DNA of 64,000 nt from an uncultured Eubacterium sp. (GTDB lineage Bacteria; Bacillota; Clostridia; Lachnospirales; Lachnospiraceae): NCBI GenBank assembly GCA_910583555.1, contig CAJTXO010000012.1, positions 56,438-120,437 of the forward strand. Reading direction: 5' to 3'. This document shows, piece after piece, positions 45,973 through 54,319 of this stretch. The notes under the pieces were generated by a model that worked only from the letters and a program-made list of their open reading frames with translations, made no database searches and was not told the DNA's origin. Position numbers and translations under genes: made by a program. Numbering within the stretch: the stretch's first letter is position 1; the number at the start of each line of letters is the position of its first letter.

Positions 45973-46176
45973 GGATATGAAACAAACTACCAGACGCCTT
46001 TCTCAGGTGGCGGGAGTTTAAAACTATGCGAAAACACTCTTCTCCGTGACTGTGGATATCGGACAATTCATCTTAAACGCCATAATTATTTTATGCTATA
46101 TAGGATTATAGACAATATAGTCCGTGTAGATGGCATTTATCATGATTTGCAGGATTATGAGAATTATTTTAAGTAG
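45973..46176 (+). pseudogene. Remnant of a second RelE/ParE toxin gene
   Basis: The frame from about 46015 reads SLKLCENTLLRDCGYRTIHL... and ends YHDLQDYENYFK, aligning with the last 54 residues of the intact toxin upstream. A short preceding stretch (GATATGAAACAAACTA) matches GACATGAAGCAAACTA of the toxin in a different frame, showing a 1-base slip. The antitoxin and toxin N-terminus are missing from this copy. Confidence 0.82.
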
Positions 46177-46401
46177 TTTATCATAAAACTATAGAACAAT
46201 CCGTCCAGCCTGTCCTGTCCAGGACATCTACGAAATTTTACGTTTTTCATACTTTAATAGTTGAATCTTATTTTAATATTACTGCATGAGTAGCGGAATT
46301 TGGGCGAATGTCCCCTGGCGGACCCCGTATCTTCCCTGCTGACAGCCGGTCATGTCCCTTCCGTTTTATTCTTTTATCTTTACATCCACTATCAACGATT
46401 T

Positions 46402-46734
46402 CTACGTCCCATTTTTGCAGCATGCTGTCCTCACCTTTTCCGATTCTTCCTTTGTTTTATGTAAGTTTCTTTTGGATGCAATGATCTGTCTGATCCTGCG
46501 TTCCGAAAACCCGTACTTTTTAGCAATCTGTTTTACATTACTCCCATTGTATTCGGCTATAACGTGTTGGTGTAAACAATCGCTCGAATAAAAACGGAGG
46601 GGAAAGGTCAACTGTAAGCCTTTAAAGCATTGATAGATGCGGTATGCCGTGTCCATATCAAATTCTTCGGCGATCTCACTGTAAATGCCAGAAAGGTCTT
46701 TTGCGCTTACCCCCTCAAAAACCATGTCGCTCAT
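46402..46734 (-). CDS. Mor-like transcription activator family protein
   Basis: 110 residues from the ATG at 46734 (AAGGTGG upstream). The MSDMVFEGVSAKDLSGIYSE...GLQLTFPLRFYSSDCLHQ segment and the C-terminal helix-turn-helix (NVKQIAKKYGFSERRIRQII) match the Mor family first known from phage Mu. Such genes occur in mobile elements and defence islands. The 225 bp beyond its stop (46177-46401) hold no gene that I can see. Confidence 0.8.
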   Translation of the reverse strand: MSDMVFEGVSAKDLSGIYSEIAEEFDMDTAYRIYQCFKGLQLTFPLRFYSSDCLHQHVIAEYNGSNVKQIAKKYGFSERRIRQIIASKRNLHKTKEESEKVRTACCKNGT

Positions 46735-46784
46735 TTTGGCACCACCTTCTGCTAAGCAAATTATTTTATTAAGTCTAGCAAAAT

Positions 46785-46816
46785 AAAAATGAAATTTGCA
46801 CTCGCGTTTTTCCTTT
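46785..46816 (+). repeat. 32-bp direct repeat, left copy
   Basis: Matches 49212-49243 with one difference in 32 bases (starts aaaaatgaaatttgcact). The two copies bracket the AbiEi remnant, palindromic repeat 2, RhuM and the deleted nuclease gene. Confidence 0.85.
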
Positions 46817-47057
46817 AAGATTTCCCCCAAAAATAAGCATCATCAACCCATACCGCCGTCACCTGTGTGGAAAACCCCAGCAGGTTCAGGGCCGTGTTCC
46901 CGCATGGGGCAATCGTCCAGTGATAGTTCCGGGCCAGCGCCTTTGCTATTGCGTCTGGGTCTGCCGCTACATATTCTTTCAGCATCTCGCTGTATTCCGG
47001 TTTTTCAAAGACGCCTTTCAAAATCCTCACTTCTTTGTTATAATAGAGACATATCAT
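46815..47057 (-). pseudogene. Truncated DUF6088/AbiEi-like antitoxin fragment
   Basis: 80 residues. AADPDAIAKALARNYHWTIA and PCGNTALNLLGFSTQVTAVW match the start of DUF6088/AbiEi-type proteins (type IV antitoxin-like winged helix), which normally run to about 200 residues. Here the frame ends shortly after the LLGFSTQV motif, so only the N-terminal part remains. No AbiEii nucleotidyltransferase partner is seen. Confidence 0.65.
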
Positions 47058-47120
47058 CAGAAGTGAGGTATAGGATATGTCTTTTAAACTATGAGACGCT
47101 ATCTTTGTCTACGGGTTCTG

Positions 47121-47284
47121 CTAGTGCATTGTACCGTTCATATTTCGCCAAATGGCTTGCCTGAATTTCCATCTGCCGCGTTGGCTTCATTCGACGATGC
47201 CACCGCATCGCCTCATTCAGCCGCCTTGCAGATGAAAATTCATTCTACGCCATTTGACTGAAAATGAACGGTACAATACACTAG
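47121..47284. repeat. Palindromic MITE-like repeat, copy 2 (164 bp)
   Basis: Terminal inverted repeats of 21 bp with one mismatch, beginning CTAGTGCATTGTACCG. The interior is partly self-complementary and shares both arms with 41254-41373 in inverted orientation. CTAG at both ends could be part of the element or a target-site duplication. Confidence 0.85.
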
Positions 47285-47407
47285 TGCGTGCGGAAAAGTG
47301 ACAACAGAAGGATTTGTTGTTTTTGCAGGAACTGCTGTAAATGAAAAAACTTCCGCTAAGTCATTAAGTGCCGGCATGTAAAAAACAAATTAAAAGATGA
47401 GACCAAA

Positions 47408-48502
47408 ATGATGGCTGTAGTTTTGTACAAAAATACAGTGAAGGAGGCCGCCTATTTGAAAAATAAAGAAGGTGAAATCACCATCCGTTCCAGTGCAGCG
47501 GAATACTTAACATATGTTGCCTCTATCGGCGACCAGCAGGATAGTATTGAAATGCGCTATGAAGATGAGAATATATGGCTGACACAAAAGATGATGGCCA
47601 CATTATATGATGTTGGTTTACCGACGATAAATGAACATATTAAAAAAATATATGCAGATAGTGAATTAGAAGAGGCTGCAACTATTCGGAATTTCCGAAT
47701 AGTTCAAACGGAAGGGTCACGTCAGGTGACTCGTGATACAAAGCATTATAATCTTCAAATGATTATTGCTGTTGGATTCAAGGTGAATAACGAGCGAGCA
47801 GTGCAGTTTCGCAAGTGGGCAAATGGCATTGTGAAGGACTACACCATCAAAGGCTGGGTCATGGATGATGAACGCTTAAAGAATGGCGGTTCAATACTTA
47901 CAACAGAATATTTTGACCGTTTACTTGAGCAGATTCGTGAAATCCGTCTGTCCGAGCGTAGGTTTTATCAGAAAATAACCGACATCTACGCTACAGCACT
48001 TGATTATGACCGTACTGCAAAAACAACAAAGCAGTTTTTTGCAAAGGTGCAAAACAAGATGCATTATGCGATACATGGACATACAGCGGCAGAGCTGATT
48101 TATGAGCGAGCAGATGCAGAAAAGCTTCATATGGGATTAACCACGTGGGCAGCAGCCCCAGACGGCAAAATCGTAAAAAGTGATGTGAGCGTTGCTAAGA
48201 ACTATTTGAGTGAGCAGGAAATGCGTTCATTAGAGCGTATTGTATCCGCTTATTTGGATTTGGCAGAAGACCGCGCAGAACGCCATATTCCAATGACAAT
48301 GGAAGATTGGTCAAAGCGTCTGGATTTATTCCTGATGGCTGATGACAGAGAGGTTCTTCAGGATGCAGGCAAAATCACAGCAGAGATTGCCAAGGTAAAA
48401 GCTGAAACCGAGTTTGAAAAGTACCGCGTTGTTCAGGATAGATTATTTATGTCTGACTTTGATAAGTACATGCTGGAATTAGAGGAAAACGCAAAGAAAT
48501 AA
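47408..48502 (+). CDS. RhuM family protein
   Basis: 364 residues; conserved family once called virulence protein RhuM, often in mobile or defence regions, molecular role unknown. Marks: IWLTQKMMATLYDVGLPTIN (helix-turn-helix-like), VGFKVNNERAVQFRKWANGI, FYQKITDIYATALDYD, HAIHG-type region MHYAIHGHTAAELIYERAD, and LSEQEMRSLERIVSAYLDLAE. The family core is complete. The gene is AT-rich against the window. The next gene starts 7 nt after its stop. Confidence 0.9.
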   Translation: MMAVVLYKNTVKEAAYLKNKEGEITIRSSAAEYLTYVASIGDQQDSIEMRYEDENIWLTQKMMATLYDVGLPTINEHIKKIYADSELEEAATIRNFRIVQTEGSRQVTRDTKHYNLQMIIAVGFKVNNERAVQFRKWANGIVKDYTIKGWVMDDERLKNGGSILTTEYFDRLLEQIREIRLSERRFYQKITDIYATALDYDRTAKTTKQFFAKVQNKMHYAIHGHTAAELIYERADAEKLHMGLTTWAAAPDGKIVKSDVSVAKNYLSEQEMRSLERIVSAYLDLAEDRAERHIPMTMEDWSKRLDLFLMADDREVLQDAGKITAEIAKVKAETEFEKYRVVQDRLFMSDFDKYMLELEENAKK

Positions 48503-48508
48503 GACAGC

Positions 48509-49039
48509 GTGTTCACAAATTTATTTCAGGACAAAAAATATCTGCTCCGACTGTATAAGGCACTTCACCCAGAGGACAGTAATGTAACAGAAGAAGATAT
48601 AAAAGATGTTACTATCAAACACATACTGGTAGACGCAGAGGTCAAAGTGCTTTATCAAGAGGACGAGGGCAACATAATCGGGCAGTATATTATCTTCTGC
48701 AAAGTATATAATGAACAGAGAAAGAAATACGGGCAGACAAAGAAAGCGGTAACGGAAACAATCCGTATCTGTAAAAACCGAAACGTGTTAAAAGAATATC
48801 TTGAAAGTAAAGAACAGGAGGTTGTAGACATTATGATGACATTGTTTGATGATGAGCAGATTTTGGAAGCATATGCAGAGGATATTAAAAACAATGAGGC
48901 AAGAAAAACAGCAAAAAGATATGCGATTACTATGTTGGAAAAAGGGCGGATTTCAGTAGAAGAAATACTAGCTTTTTTCCCTGAGTTGACATCGGATGAT
49001 GTAAAAGAAATTGAAAAAGGGGTTATGCAGTTAGTATAA
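48509..49039 (+). CDS. Rpn/PD-(D/E)XK nuclease family protein with core deleted
   Basis: 176 residues, GTG start. The N-terminus (FTNLFQDKKYLLRLYKALHP then TEEDIKDVTIKHIL) and C-terminal half (VKVLYQEDEGN, FCKVYNEQRKKYG, IRICKNRNVLKEYLESKEQE) match Lachnospiraceae proteins of the Rpn/PD-(D/E)XK transposase-like group as I remember them. In those, about 90 residues holding the nuclease core lie between the two blocks. Here they are joined directly (IKHILVD-AEVKVLY) in frame. It is therefore probably inactive as a nuclease. Confidence 0.65.
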   Translation: MFTNLFQDKKYLLRLYKALHPEDSNVTEEDIKDVTIKHILVDAEVKVLYQEDEGNIIGQYIIFCKVYNEQRKKYGQTKKAVTETIRICKNRNVLKEYLESKEQEVVDIMMTLFDDEQILEAYAEDIKNNEARKTAKRYAITMLEKGRISVEEILAFFPELTSDDVKEIEKGVMQLV

Positions 49040-49078
49040 TCGACAAAACAATTTAATATCAAAATAACAGCGTAAAGG

Positions 49079-49116
49079 CGCATGGAACAGTAAAATTGTA
49101 AACCATGCGTTTTTTT
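49079..49116 (+). terminator. Intrinsic terminator after the Rpn-like gene
   Basis: CGCATGG/CCATGCG stem, 17-nt loop, seven T. Confidence 0.85.
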
Positions 49117-49211
49117 GCGCCCAAAACGCAAAGAAATAATGCCCTGGTTTCGCCTCATGGTTTCCGTATCTGCAATATCCGCAAAATTGGAGCCAACAAA
49201 AATAGTCCAAG

Positions 49212-49243
49212 AAAAATGAAATTTGCACTTGCGTTTTTCCTTT
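49212..49243 (+). repeat. 32-bp direct repeat, right copy
   Basis: Partner of 46785-46816, 31 of 32 bases identical. Confidence 0.85.
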
Positions 49244-49267
49244 TCAATTTCCGGAGACCCCGTTTCA

Positions 49268-49334
49268 CTAATTCTTACATCAAATGCCCTAATTCTTACA
49301 TTTCTCGTTTTTGAGCCGCCGGCTGTGGTACAAT
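49268..49334 (+). promoter_or_regulatory. Activator-type promoter with 21-bp-spaced direct repeats (LytTR-like site)
   Basis: The 13-mer ctaattcttacat occurs at 49268-49280 and 49289-49301, exactly 21 bp apart. A -10 TACAAT is at 49329-49334 with no -35 match, so the second repeat ends 4 bp before where the -35 should be. This geometry is that of LytTR regulator sites. The 345-bp region 49040-49384 has no gene; it also holds a terminator and a 32-bp repeat. Confidence 0.6.
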
Positions 49335-49349
49335 ACTTCCGAAAATACT

Positions 49350-49364
49350 ATTACACGTTGTAAT
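49350..49364 (+). promoter_or_regulatory. Palindrome between promoter and start
   Basis: ATTACA-CGT-TGTAAT, a perfect 6-bp inverted repeat 16-30 bp after the -10 element; possible operator. Confidence 0.35.
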
Positions 49365-49384
49365 ACAGGAAAATGGAAGTAAGT

Positions 49385-52300
49385 ATGAGAAAAGAAAAAA
49401 GAGTAAAAGGAAAGAGGCTGTTGGCTGTTATAGTGGCTTCTGCGCTTGTATTGGGCGCGGTGCCCGCCGGAGCGCCCAGGGCGGTGCTGGCAGCGGAGGA
49501 AGGGCAGGCCGGGGGAGAGGCTGACCAGGTGCCGGATGGTGTTCAGGTTTCAGGAACGCTTGTAACAAGTGGAACAAATTTTAAAGGTACTACATTAGAT
49601 TTAAGAGGAACGGGAATAACCGGAATTGGAGAGAGAGCATTTTCCGGCAACAAAAATTTGGTAAAGGTATATCTTCCATCTACGCTGGAAAGCATAGGTG
49701 GAGCCGCATTCAAAGAAAATGATGCCTTAAGTGAGGTGGTGTTTGAAGAAGATTCTAAGTTGGCTAGTATTGGATACGAGGCATTTTATCAGTGTGACAG
49801 CCTGACAACATTTTATCTGCCAGATTCTGTAAAAAGTATTGGATCTCAGGCTTTTTATTGGTGCAATTCGTTGTCATCCTTTGTGATTGGTGAAAACAGT
49901 CAGTTAGAAACAATTGCTAGCAGCGCGTTTGCTCACCATGGAGGGGGACAGCCGATGACGGGAAAGATTTGTTTTCCCAGTACGTTGCGAAGTATCGCTA
50001 AAAGCGCTTTTTATGGAGGCGCTAAGAAGTTATCTGTTGTAGAGTTTAAAAATAAGGATACAGAGCTTGAGGGATGCGGATTGGGTTGTGAAACCATGGT
50101 ATTTCTCAGTGAGCCGGGAGGAAAGGTAGAACAGTATGCCAGGGATAACGGTTATCTTTTTAACCGTCCTTCGTCTTCGTTTGCGGTAAAAACATCGGAT
50201 GGAAAGCCGCTGGAGTTTTTTTATGGGGATTTGATCAATTCGGCAGTTTTGGAACTGGAAGGCGTAACGGCCACAGCTAAATTTATAACAGAACCAGATA
50301 AGGATAGTACGGTAAACCTTTCTGACTGTCTCCTGTCCGGATTTGATACGAAAAAGGTAGGGGAACAGAACATTCGCTTTGCCTACAGTGAGTTGAGCGC
50401 GTCGATCCCCATCGCTGTCTATTACGATATGAGCACGGCGACGGTTTCCCGTATCTACACACAGACATATACCGGAGAGGAGATCAAGCCGGAATTCACG
50501 GTTACTATGAAAGCAGGCGAGACGATGACACTCCGTGAGGGAACGGATTATACTGTGAAATGGGAAAACAATGTGAATAAAGGCACGGCAACGGTTACGC
50601 TCACTGGGAAAGGAAGATACAAAGGAACGAAACATTTCACGTTTGAGATTGAGGAGCAGTCAATCGGAAGCGCCATGCAGGTGAATCTGGCGAGCGAGAC
50701 GCTTACCTGGACGGGAAAAGCATTAGAACCGGCTGTGAGCGTATTTCTCGGGAGCAGGGAACTTGATCCGGAGACGGATTATACGGTAGAATATACAAAT
50801 AACGTCGGGCCGGGAACGGCGTACGCGACCGTGACGTGTAAGGGAAATTACAGCGGGAGCAGCACGAAACAATTTCAGATCGTCCGTGATATCGGGGAGG
50901 ACATGGATGTCACGATCCGGGAAGCGGATTCCCTGATCTATACGGGTTATGAGTTGGAGCCGGAAGTTGTCGTGATGCTTGACGGGAAGCTGTTAAGTGC
51001 ATACACGGATTACACGGTAGAATATAAAAATAGCATCATGCCCGGTGAGAACAGCGCATCTGTCATCATAACCGGAACGGGATTGTATACGGGAAAGCGG
51101 GAAATAAAATTTACGATCCTGCCGAAACAGGTTGAGGATTTGCTGGATGTCATCCTTGACAAAGAATCAATGCCGTATACGGGCGAACCGCAGATGCCAA
51201 AGGTGAAGGTAAAGATGGGTGATTATGAGTGGATCTACCTAAAGGAAGGAACGGATTACACACTTACCTACGCCGATAACACCGAGGTGGGAACAGCTTC
51301 GGTTACAGTGACATGTAAGGGGATCTATGCCGGACAGGCGAAGAAGAACTTTACGATCACACCGCTTGATATTTCGAAAGACGCGGTAGTTTCGCTCGAG
51401 AAAGAAGAATTCGAGTATACGGGAGAGGAATTCAAACCGGCTGAGGAGGTGACGATCGGGGAGAAGAAACTCGTTTCTGGCACGGATTATACGGTAGAAT
51501 ATAAAAATAATATCCAGCCTGGCAGCGCGGAAGTGGAGGTCACTGGTAAAGGAAATTATAGCGGAACGGTCGTGAAATCGTTTGAGATCTACCGTGATTT
51601 TTCCGACGGGGTCAAGTTGTCGTTCGTAGAAAATGAACTGGAATTTACGGGAGCGGCAGTGGTGCCGGTGTTTACCGTGACGTGGGAAAAAATGGTGCTC
51701 GTTCCAGAGAAGGACTACGACGTAAGTTACAAGAATAACATCAATGTCGGAACCGCGACTGTCACGGTGACAGGAAAGGGAGAATACCGGGGAAAGGCAG
51801 AGGCTGAGTTTACGATCACAAAACGGGATATTGTCGATGAGATGGACTGCATTCTTGCCTACGATGAGATCGAGGCGACCGGAGGGGAACTGAAGCCGGG
51901 GGTAACTGTCCGGCTCGGGAATAAGACACTGATCGAGGATCACGATTATACGGTTGAGTACGCGGACAATATCGAGCCGGGAACCGCGACCGTTACGGTG
52001 ACGGCAAAAGGAAATTATGAAGGTACGGCGGTTTTGAACTTCACGATCAAAAAGGCGGCAGCGGTAACGCCGGGTCCGTCAGAGACAGAAAAACCGGAAG
52101 AGAAGCCGGACGTGACGGAGACCGAAAAACCAGGCGGGGCGACAGATCCGTCCCAGCCGGGAAATGTGACGCCGGGAACACCGTCCGCTTCATCCAGTCC
52201 TTCTGGCCCTTCTAGCCCGTCCGATGACGACGATGCGGATGACGGAGAAGATGACGAAGATGACGCTTTTAGCGGAGGAAAAGCCGGGAAGGTAAAAAAT

Positions 52301-52564
52301 CTGAAAGCGAAGAACGATAAGAAAAAATCGGTGACGTTGACGTGGGCCAAAGTTCCGAAAGCGAAAAGCTATCAGGTTCAGTATTCCACGAGCAAAAAGT
52401 TCAAGGGGAAGAAAACAAAAGTTGCGGGTAAGGCGAAGATCACGCTGAAAGGAATGAAGAAAAAGAAAACCTATTATTTCAAAGTCCGTGCCTGTACGAA
52501 TGTCAATGGCAAAAAAGTGTACGGGGCGTGGAGCGCTGTGAAAAAGGTTAAGATCAGGAAATAG
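49385..52564 (+). CDS. Giant secreted LRR / seven-repeat / Fn3 surface protein
   Basis: 1059 residues from the ATG at 49385 (GGAAG 5 nt upstream; an ATG 12 nt earlier is possible). Signal peptide (about 1-38), a BspA-type leucine-rich region (55-260; LVKVYLPSTLESIGGAAFKE, LTTFYLPDSVKSIGSQAFYW), then seven repeats of 70-80 residues (about 360-890) with the pattern YTGxELxPxVxV...DYTVEYxNN...GTATVTVTGKGxYxG. After that a Pro/Ser/Asp linker and a C-terminal Fn3-like domain (SYQVQYSTSKKFKGKK) as in the GH43 enzyme. No LPxTG or dockerin. It is probably a surface adhesin or binding protein. Confidence 0.9.
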   Translation: MRKEKRVKGKRLLAVIVASALVLGAVPAGAPRAVLAAEEGQAGGEADQVPDGVQVSGTLVTSGTNFKGTTLDLRGTGITGIGERAFSGNKNLVKVYLPSTLESIGGAAFKENDALSEVVFEEDSKLASIGYEAFYQCDSLTTFYLPDSVKSIGSQAFYWCNSLSSFVIGENSQLETIASSAFAHHGGGQPMTGKICFPSTLRSIAKSAFYGGAKKLSVVEFKNKDTELEGCGLGCETMVFLSEPGGKVEQYARDNGYLFNRPSSSFAVKTSDGKPLEFFYGDLINSAVLELEGVTATAKFITEPDKDSTVNLSDCLLSGFDTKKVGEQNIRFAYSELSASIPIAVYYDMSTATVSRIYTQTYTGEEIKPEFTVTMKAGETMTLREGTDYTVKWENNVNKGTATVTLTGKGRYKGTKHFTFEIEEQSIGSAMQVNLASETLTWTGKALEPAVSVFLGSRELDPETDYTVEYTNNVGPGTAYATVTCKGNYSGSSTKQFQIVRDIGEDMDVTIREADSLIYTGYELEPEVVVMLDGKLLSAYTDYTVEYKNSIMPGENSASVIITGTGLYTGKREIKFTILPKQVEDLLDVILDKESMPYTGEPQMPKVKVKMGDYEWIYLKEGTDYTLTYADNTEVGTASVTVTCKGIYAGQAKKNFTITPLDISKDAVVSLEKEEFEYTGEEFKPAEEVTIGEKKLVSGTDYTVEYKNNIQPGSAEVEVTGKGNYSGTVVKSFEIYRDFSDGVKLSFVENELEFTGAAVVPVFTVTWEKMVLVPEKDYDVSYKNNINVGTATVTVTGKGEYRGKAEAEFTITKRDIVDEMDCILAYDEIEATGGELKPGVTVRLGNKTLIEDHDYTVEYADNIEPGTATVTVTAKGNYEGTAVLNFTIKKAAAVTPGPSETEKPEEKPDVTETEKPGGATDPSQPGNVTPGTPSASSSPSGPSSPSDDDDADDGEDDEDDAFSGGKAGKVKNLKAKNDKKKSVTLTWAKVPKAKSYQVQYSTSKKFKGKKTKVAGKAKITLKGMKKKKTYYFKVRACTNVNGKKVYGAWSAVKKVKIRK

Positions 52565-52634
52565 ATTTTGCTGTTCAAACGATGCAATTCAGGCTATAAT
52601 AGGTGGGAGACCATAAAAATTAATGGAGCTGCTT

Positions 52635-53699
52635 ATGATTACGATTGGAATTTGCGATAACGACCCTGTTTTTTGTGATCATTTATATGACATGATCTGC
52701 CATAGCATGATCGGGGTTGACGATTGGGATATTGGTATTTTTCACAATGGCGCTGGGATGAAGAGGGCGATCGATAACGGGACGTTTCAATGTCAGCTGG
52801 TGTTCATGGATGTGCTGCTGGACGGGGAAACGGGCCTGGAAACGGCAAAGTACATATGCGACCATTGTTCCTATACGGATCTGATCTTTGTTACCGCGTC
52901 GGATAAGCATGTGTATGAATGTTTTTATTACCATGCGTTCGCCTATTTGTTAAAGCCGGTGTCGGAGGAGGATATTGCCCGCGAATTGCAGCGTTATCTG
53001 CAGAAACTGAACCATTCCTCCCAGTATCTGCTCATTACTTACAAGGGAGTAACACATCAGATTCCGATCCATTCCATTTTGTATATTGAAAGTAATCTGA
53101 GGAAGATTGCGATCCATACGCAGCAGGCGACTTATTATTGTTACCAGAAGTTAAATGTAATGGCGGAGAAGCTGAAAAACAGAGGGTTTGTCCGTTGCCA
53201 CCAGAGTTATTTGTTTGCTCTGGATAAGGTGACGAATTACAGCAATGTTCATGTATACATCCAGGACGTCCAGCTTCCGATCAGCAACCGCTACCAGGCG
53301 AAGGTGCAGGAATTGCTTGACCGCACCGGGATCAGGGGAAACGAGCAGTTTCATGTGCCGCGGGCGGGACTGAACGAGGAACAGACGGATTGCGGCGCGC
53401 TGATCTGTATCCGGGACGCTTATCTCGGCTCTATCATACGGATCTGTCCGGAGCAGGAGATCATGATCGGGCGTGATGGTTCGGTAGCAGATATGATCAT
53501 AAATCTCCCGCTTGTCAGCCGGTGCCATTGTACACTGATCTATCATTGTGGTATAATGAGATACGAGGTCATGGATCGGTCGTCAAACGGTACATTTGTT
53601 GACGGGAACAAACGCTTGCTGAAAAATGAGACATATCTTCTCAAACCGGGTAGCGAGATTTGTTTCGGGGATAAAGAAACAGTATACAAACTTGGATAA
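52635..53699 (+). CDS. Response regulator fusion REC-LytTR-FHA
   Basis: 354 residues from the ATG at 52635 (GGAG 6 nt before; an ATG 12 nt upstream is possible). The N-terminal receiver domain (about 1-118) has acidic DND near the start, the phosphoacceptor Asp in FMDVLLDGETG and Lys in YLLKPVSEED. A LytTR DNA-binding domain (about 130-230) follows: ILYIESNLRKIAIHT, FVRCHQSYLFALDKV. The C-terminus is an FHA domain (about 258-354) with IMIGRDGSVADMIINLPLVS, SRCHC and RSSNGTFVDG, the phosphothreonine-binding residues Arg, Ser, His-like and Asn. A LytTR regulator carrying FHA is unusual. -10 TATAAT lies at 52595-52600. Confidence 0.93.
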   Translation: MITIGICDNDPVFCDHLYDMICHSMIGVDDWDIGIFHNGAGMKRAIDNGTFQCQLVFMDVLLDGETGLETAKYICDHCSYTDLIFVTASDKHVYECFYYHAFAYLLKPVSEEDIARELQRYLQKLNHSSQYLLITYKGVTHQIPIHSILYIESNLRKIAIHTQQATYYCYQKLNVMAEKLKNRGFVRCHQSYLFALDKVTNYSNVHVYIQDVQLPISNRYQAKVQELLDRTGIRGNEQFHVPRAGLNEEQTDCGALICIRDAYLGSIIRICPEQEIMIGRDGSVADMIINLPLVSRCHCTLIYHCGIMRYEVMDRSSNGTFVDGNKRLLKNETYLLKPGSEICFGDKETVYKLG

Positions 53700-53711
53700 C
53701 AGGTGATTGAA

Positions 53712-54308
53712 ATGAAACTTGTAAAATGTGAGAATGATCATTTTTATGACGCCGATAAATTTTTATCGTGCCCGCACTGCGCAAACCGGATTGCGGAACC
53801 AGAGGTAAAGGATCTTATGGGGACAAACCAGGGCCGGATACCGACGCTTCCCTCCGATGGAACCTGTGCCGACAGAATGGATTCCGACATAACAGATTTT
53901 GCCGCGACAAGTCCAGGCGGGGCTGCGGTATCGAAGTGCCCAAGCGCGGTTCTGGGAAAGACTGTTGGGTGGCTGGTCTGCATCGACGGCCTGATGCGCG
54001 GGGAGAGTTTTGTCCTTCGTGAGGGGGACAACTGTATCGGACGCGCGGGGAACATGGATGTACCCCTGCTGTGTGAACCGACTGTTTCCCGAAACCGGCA
54101 CGCGGTCATAACGTATGACGCGGTTCATAATTCTTTTCTTCTGCACTCACCGGAAAAGATCGATCAGATTTTATTGAATGAGAAGAGCATAAAAAAGCCG
54201 AAGACGCTGAAAAACCATGACGTAATAACATTAGGAGACTGTTCCCTTTTGTTTGTCGCTCTTTGCGGTGCCAGCTTTCGCTGGAACGAAGGGGAAACGG
54301 AACAGTAG
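53712..54308 (+). CDS. Zinc-ribbon plus FHA domain protein
   Basis: 198 residues from the ATG at 53712 (AGGTGA upstream). N-terminal CENDHFYDADKFLSCPHC resembles a zinc ribbon (Cys-His-Cys-Cys set). A Ser/Ala/Asp spacer (30-85) follows, then an FHA domain (about 92-190) with CIGRAGNMDVPLLCEPTVSR (Arg, Ser) and SRNRHAVI (His). The RSSNG-like loop is replaced by SPEKIDQILLNEK. It lies 12 bases after the REC-LytTR-FHA gene and 11 bases before the kinase, so the three form one operon. Likely substrate or adaptor of the kinase. Confidence 0.88.
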   Translation: MKLVKCENDHFYDADKFLSCPHCANRIAEPEVKDLMGTNQGRIPTLPSDGTCADRMDSDITDFAATSPGGAAVSKCPSAVLGKTVGWLVCIDGLMRGESFVLREGDNCIGRAGNMDVPLLCEPTVSRNRHAVITYDAVHNSFLLHSPEKIDQILLNEKSIKKPKTLKNHDVITLGDCSLLFVALCGASFRWNEGETEQ

Positions 54309-54319
54309 GAGGTTTTTTT

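Noticed and set aside
46177..46401. Small gene between the toxin relic and the Mor-like gene
   Set aside because: Short frames only, no ribosome site or recognised sequence; a GTCCTG/CAGGAC palindrome alone is not enough.
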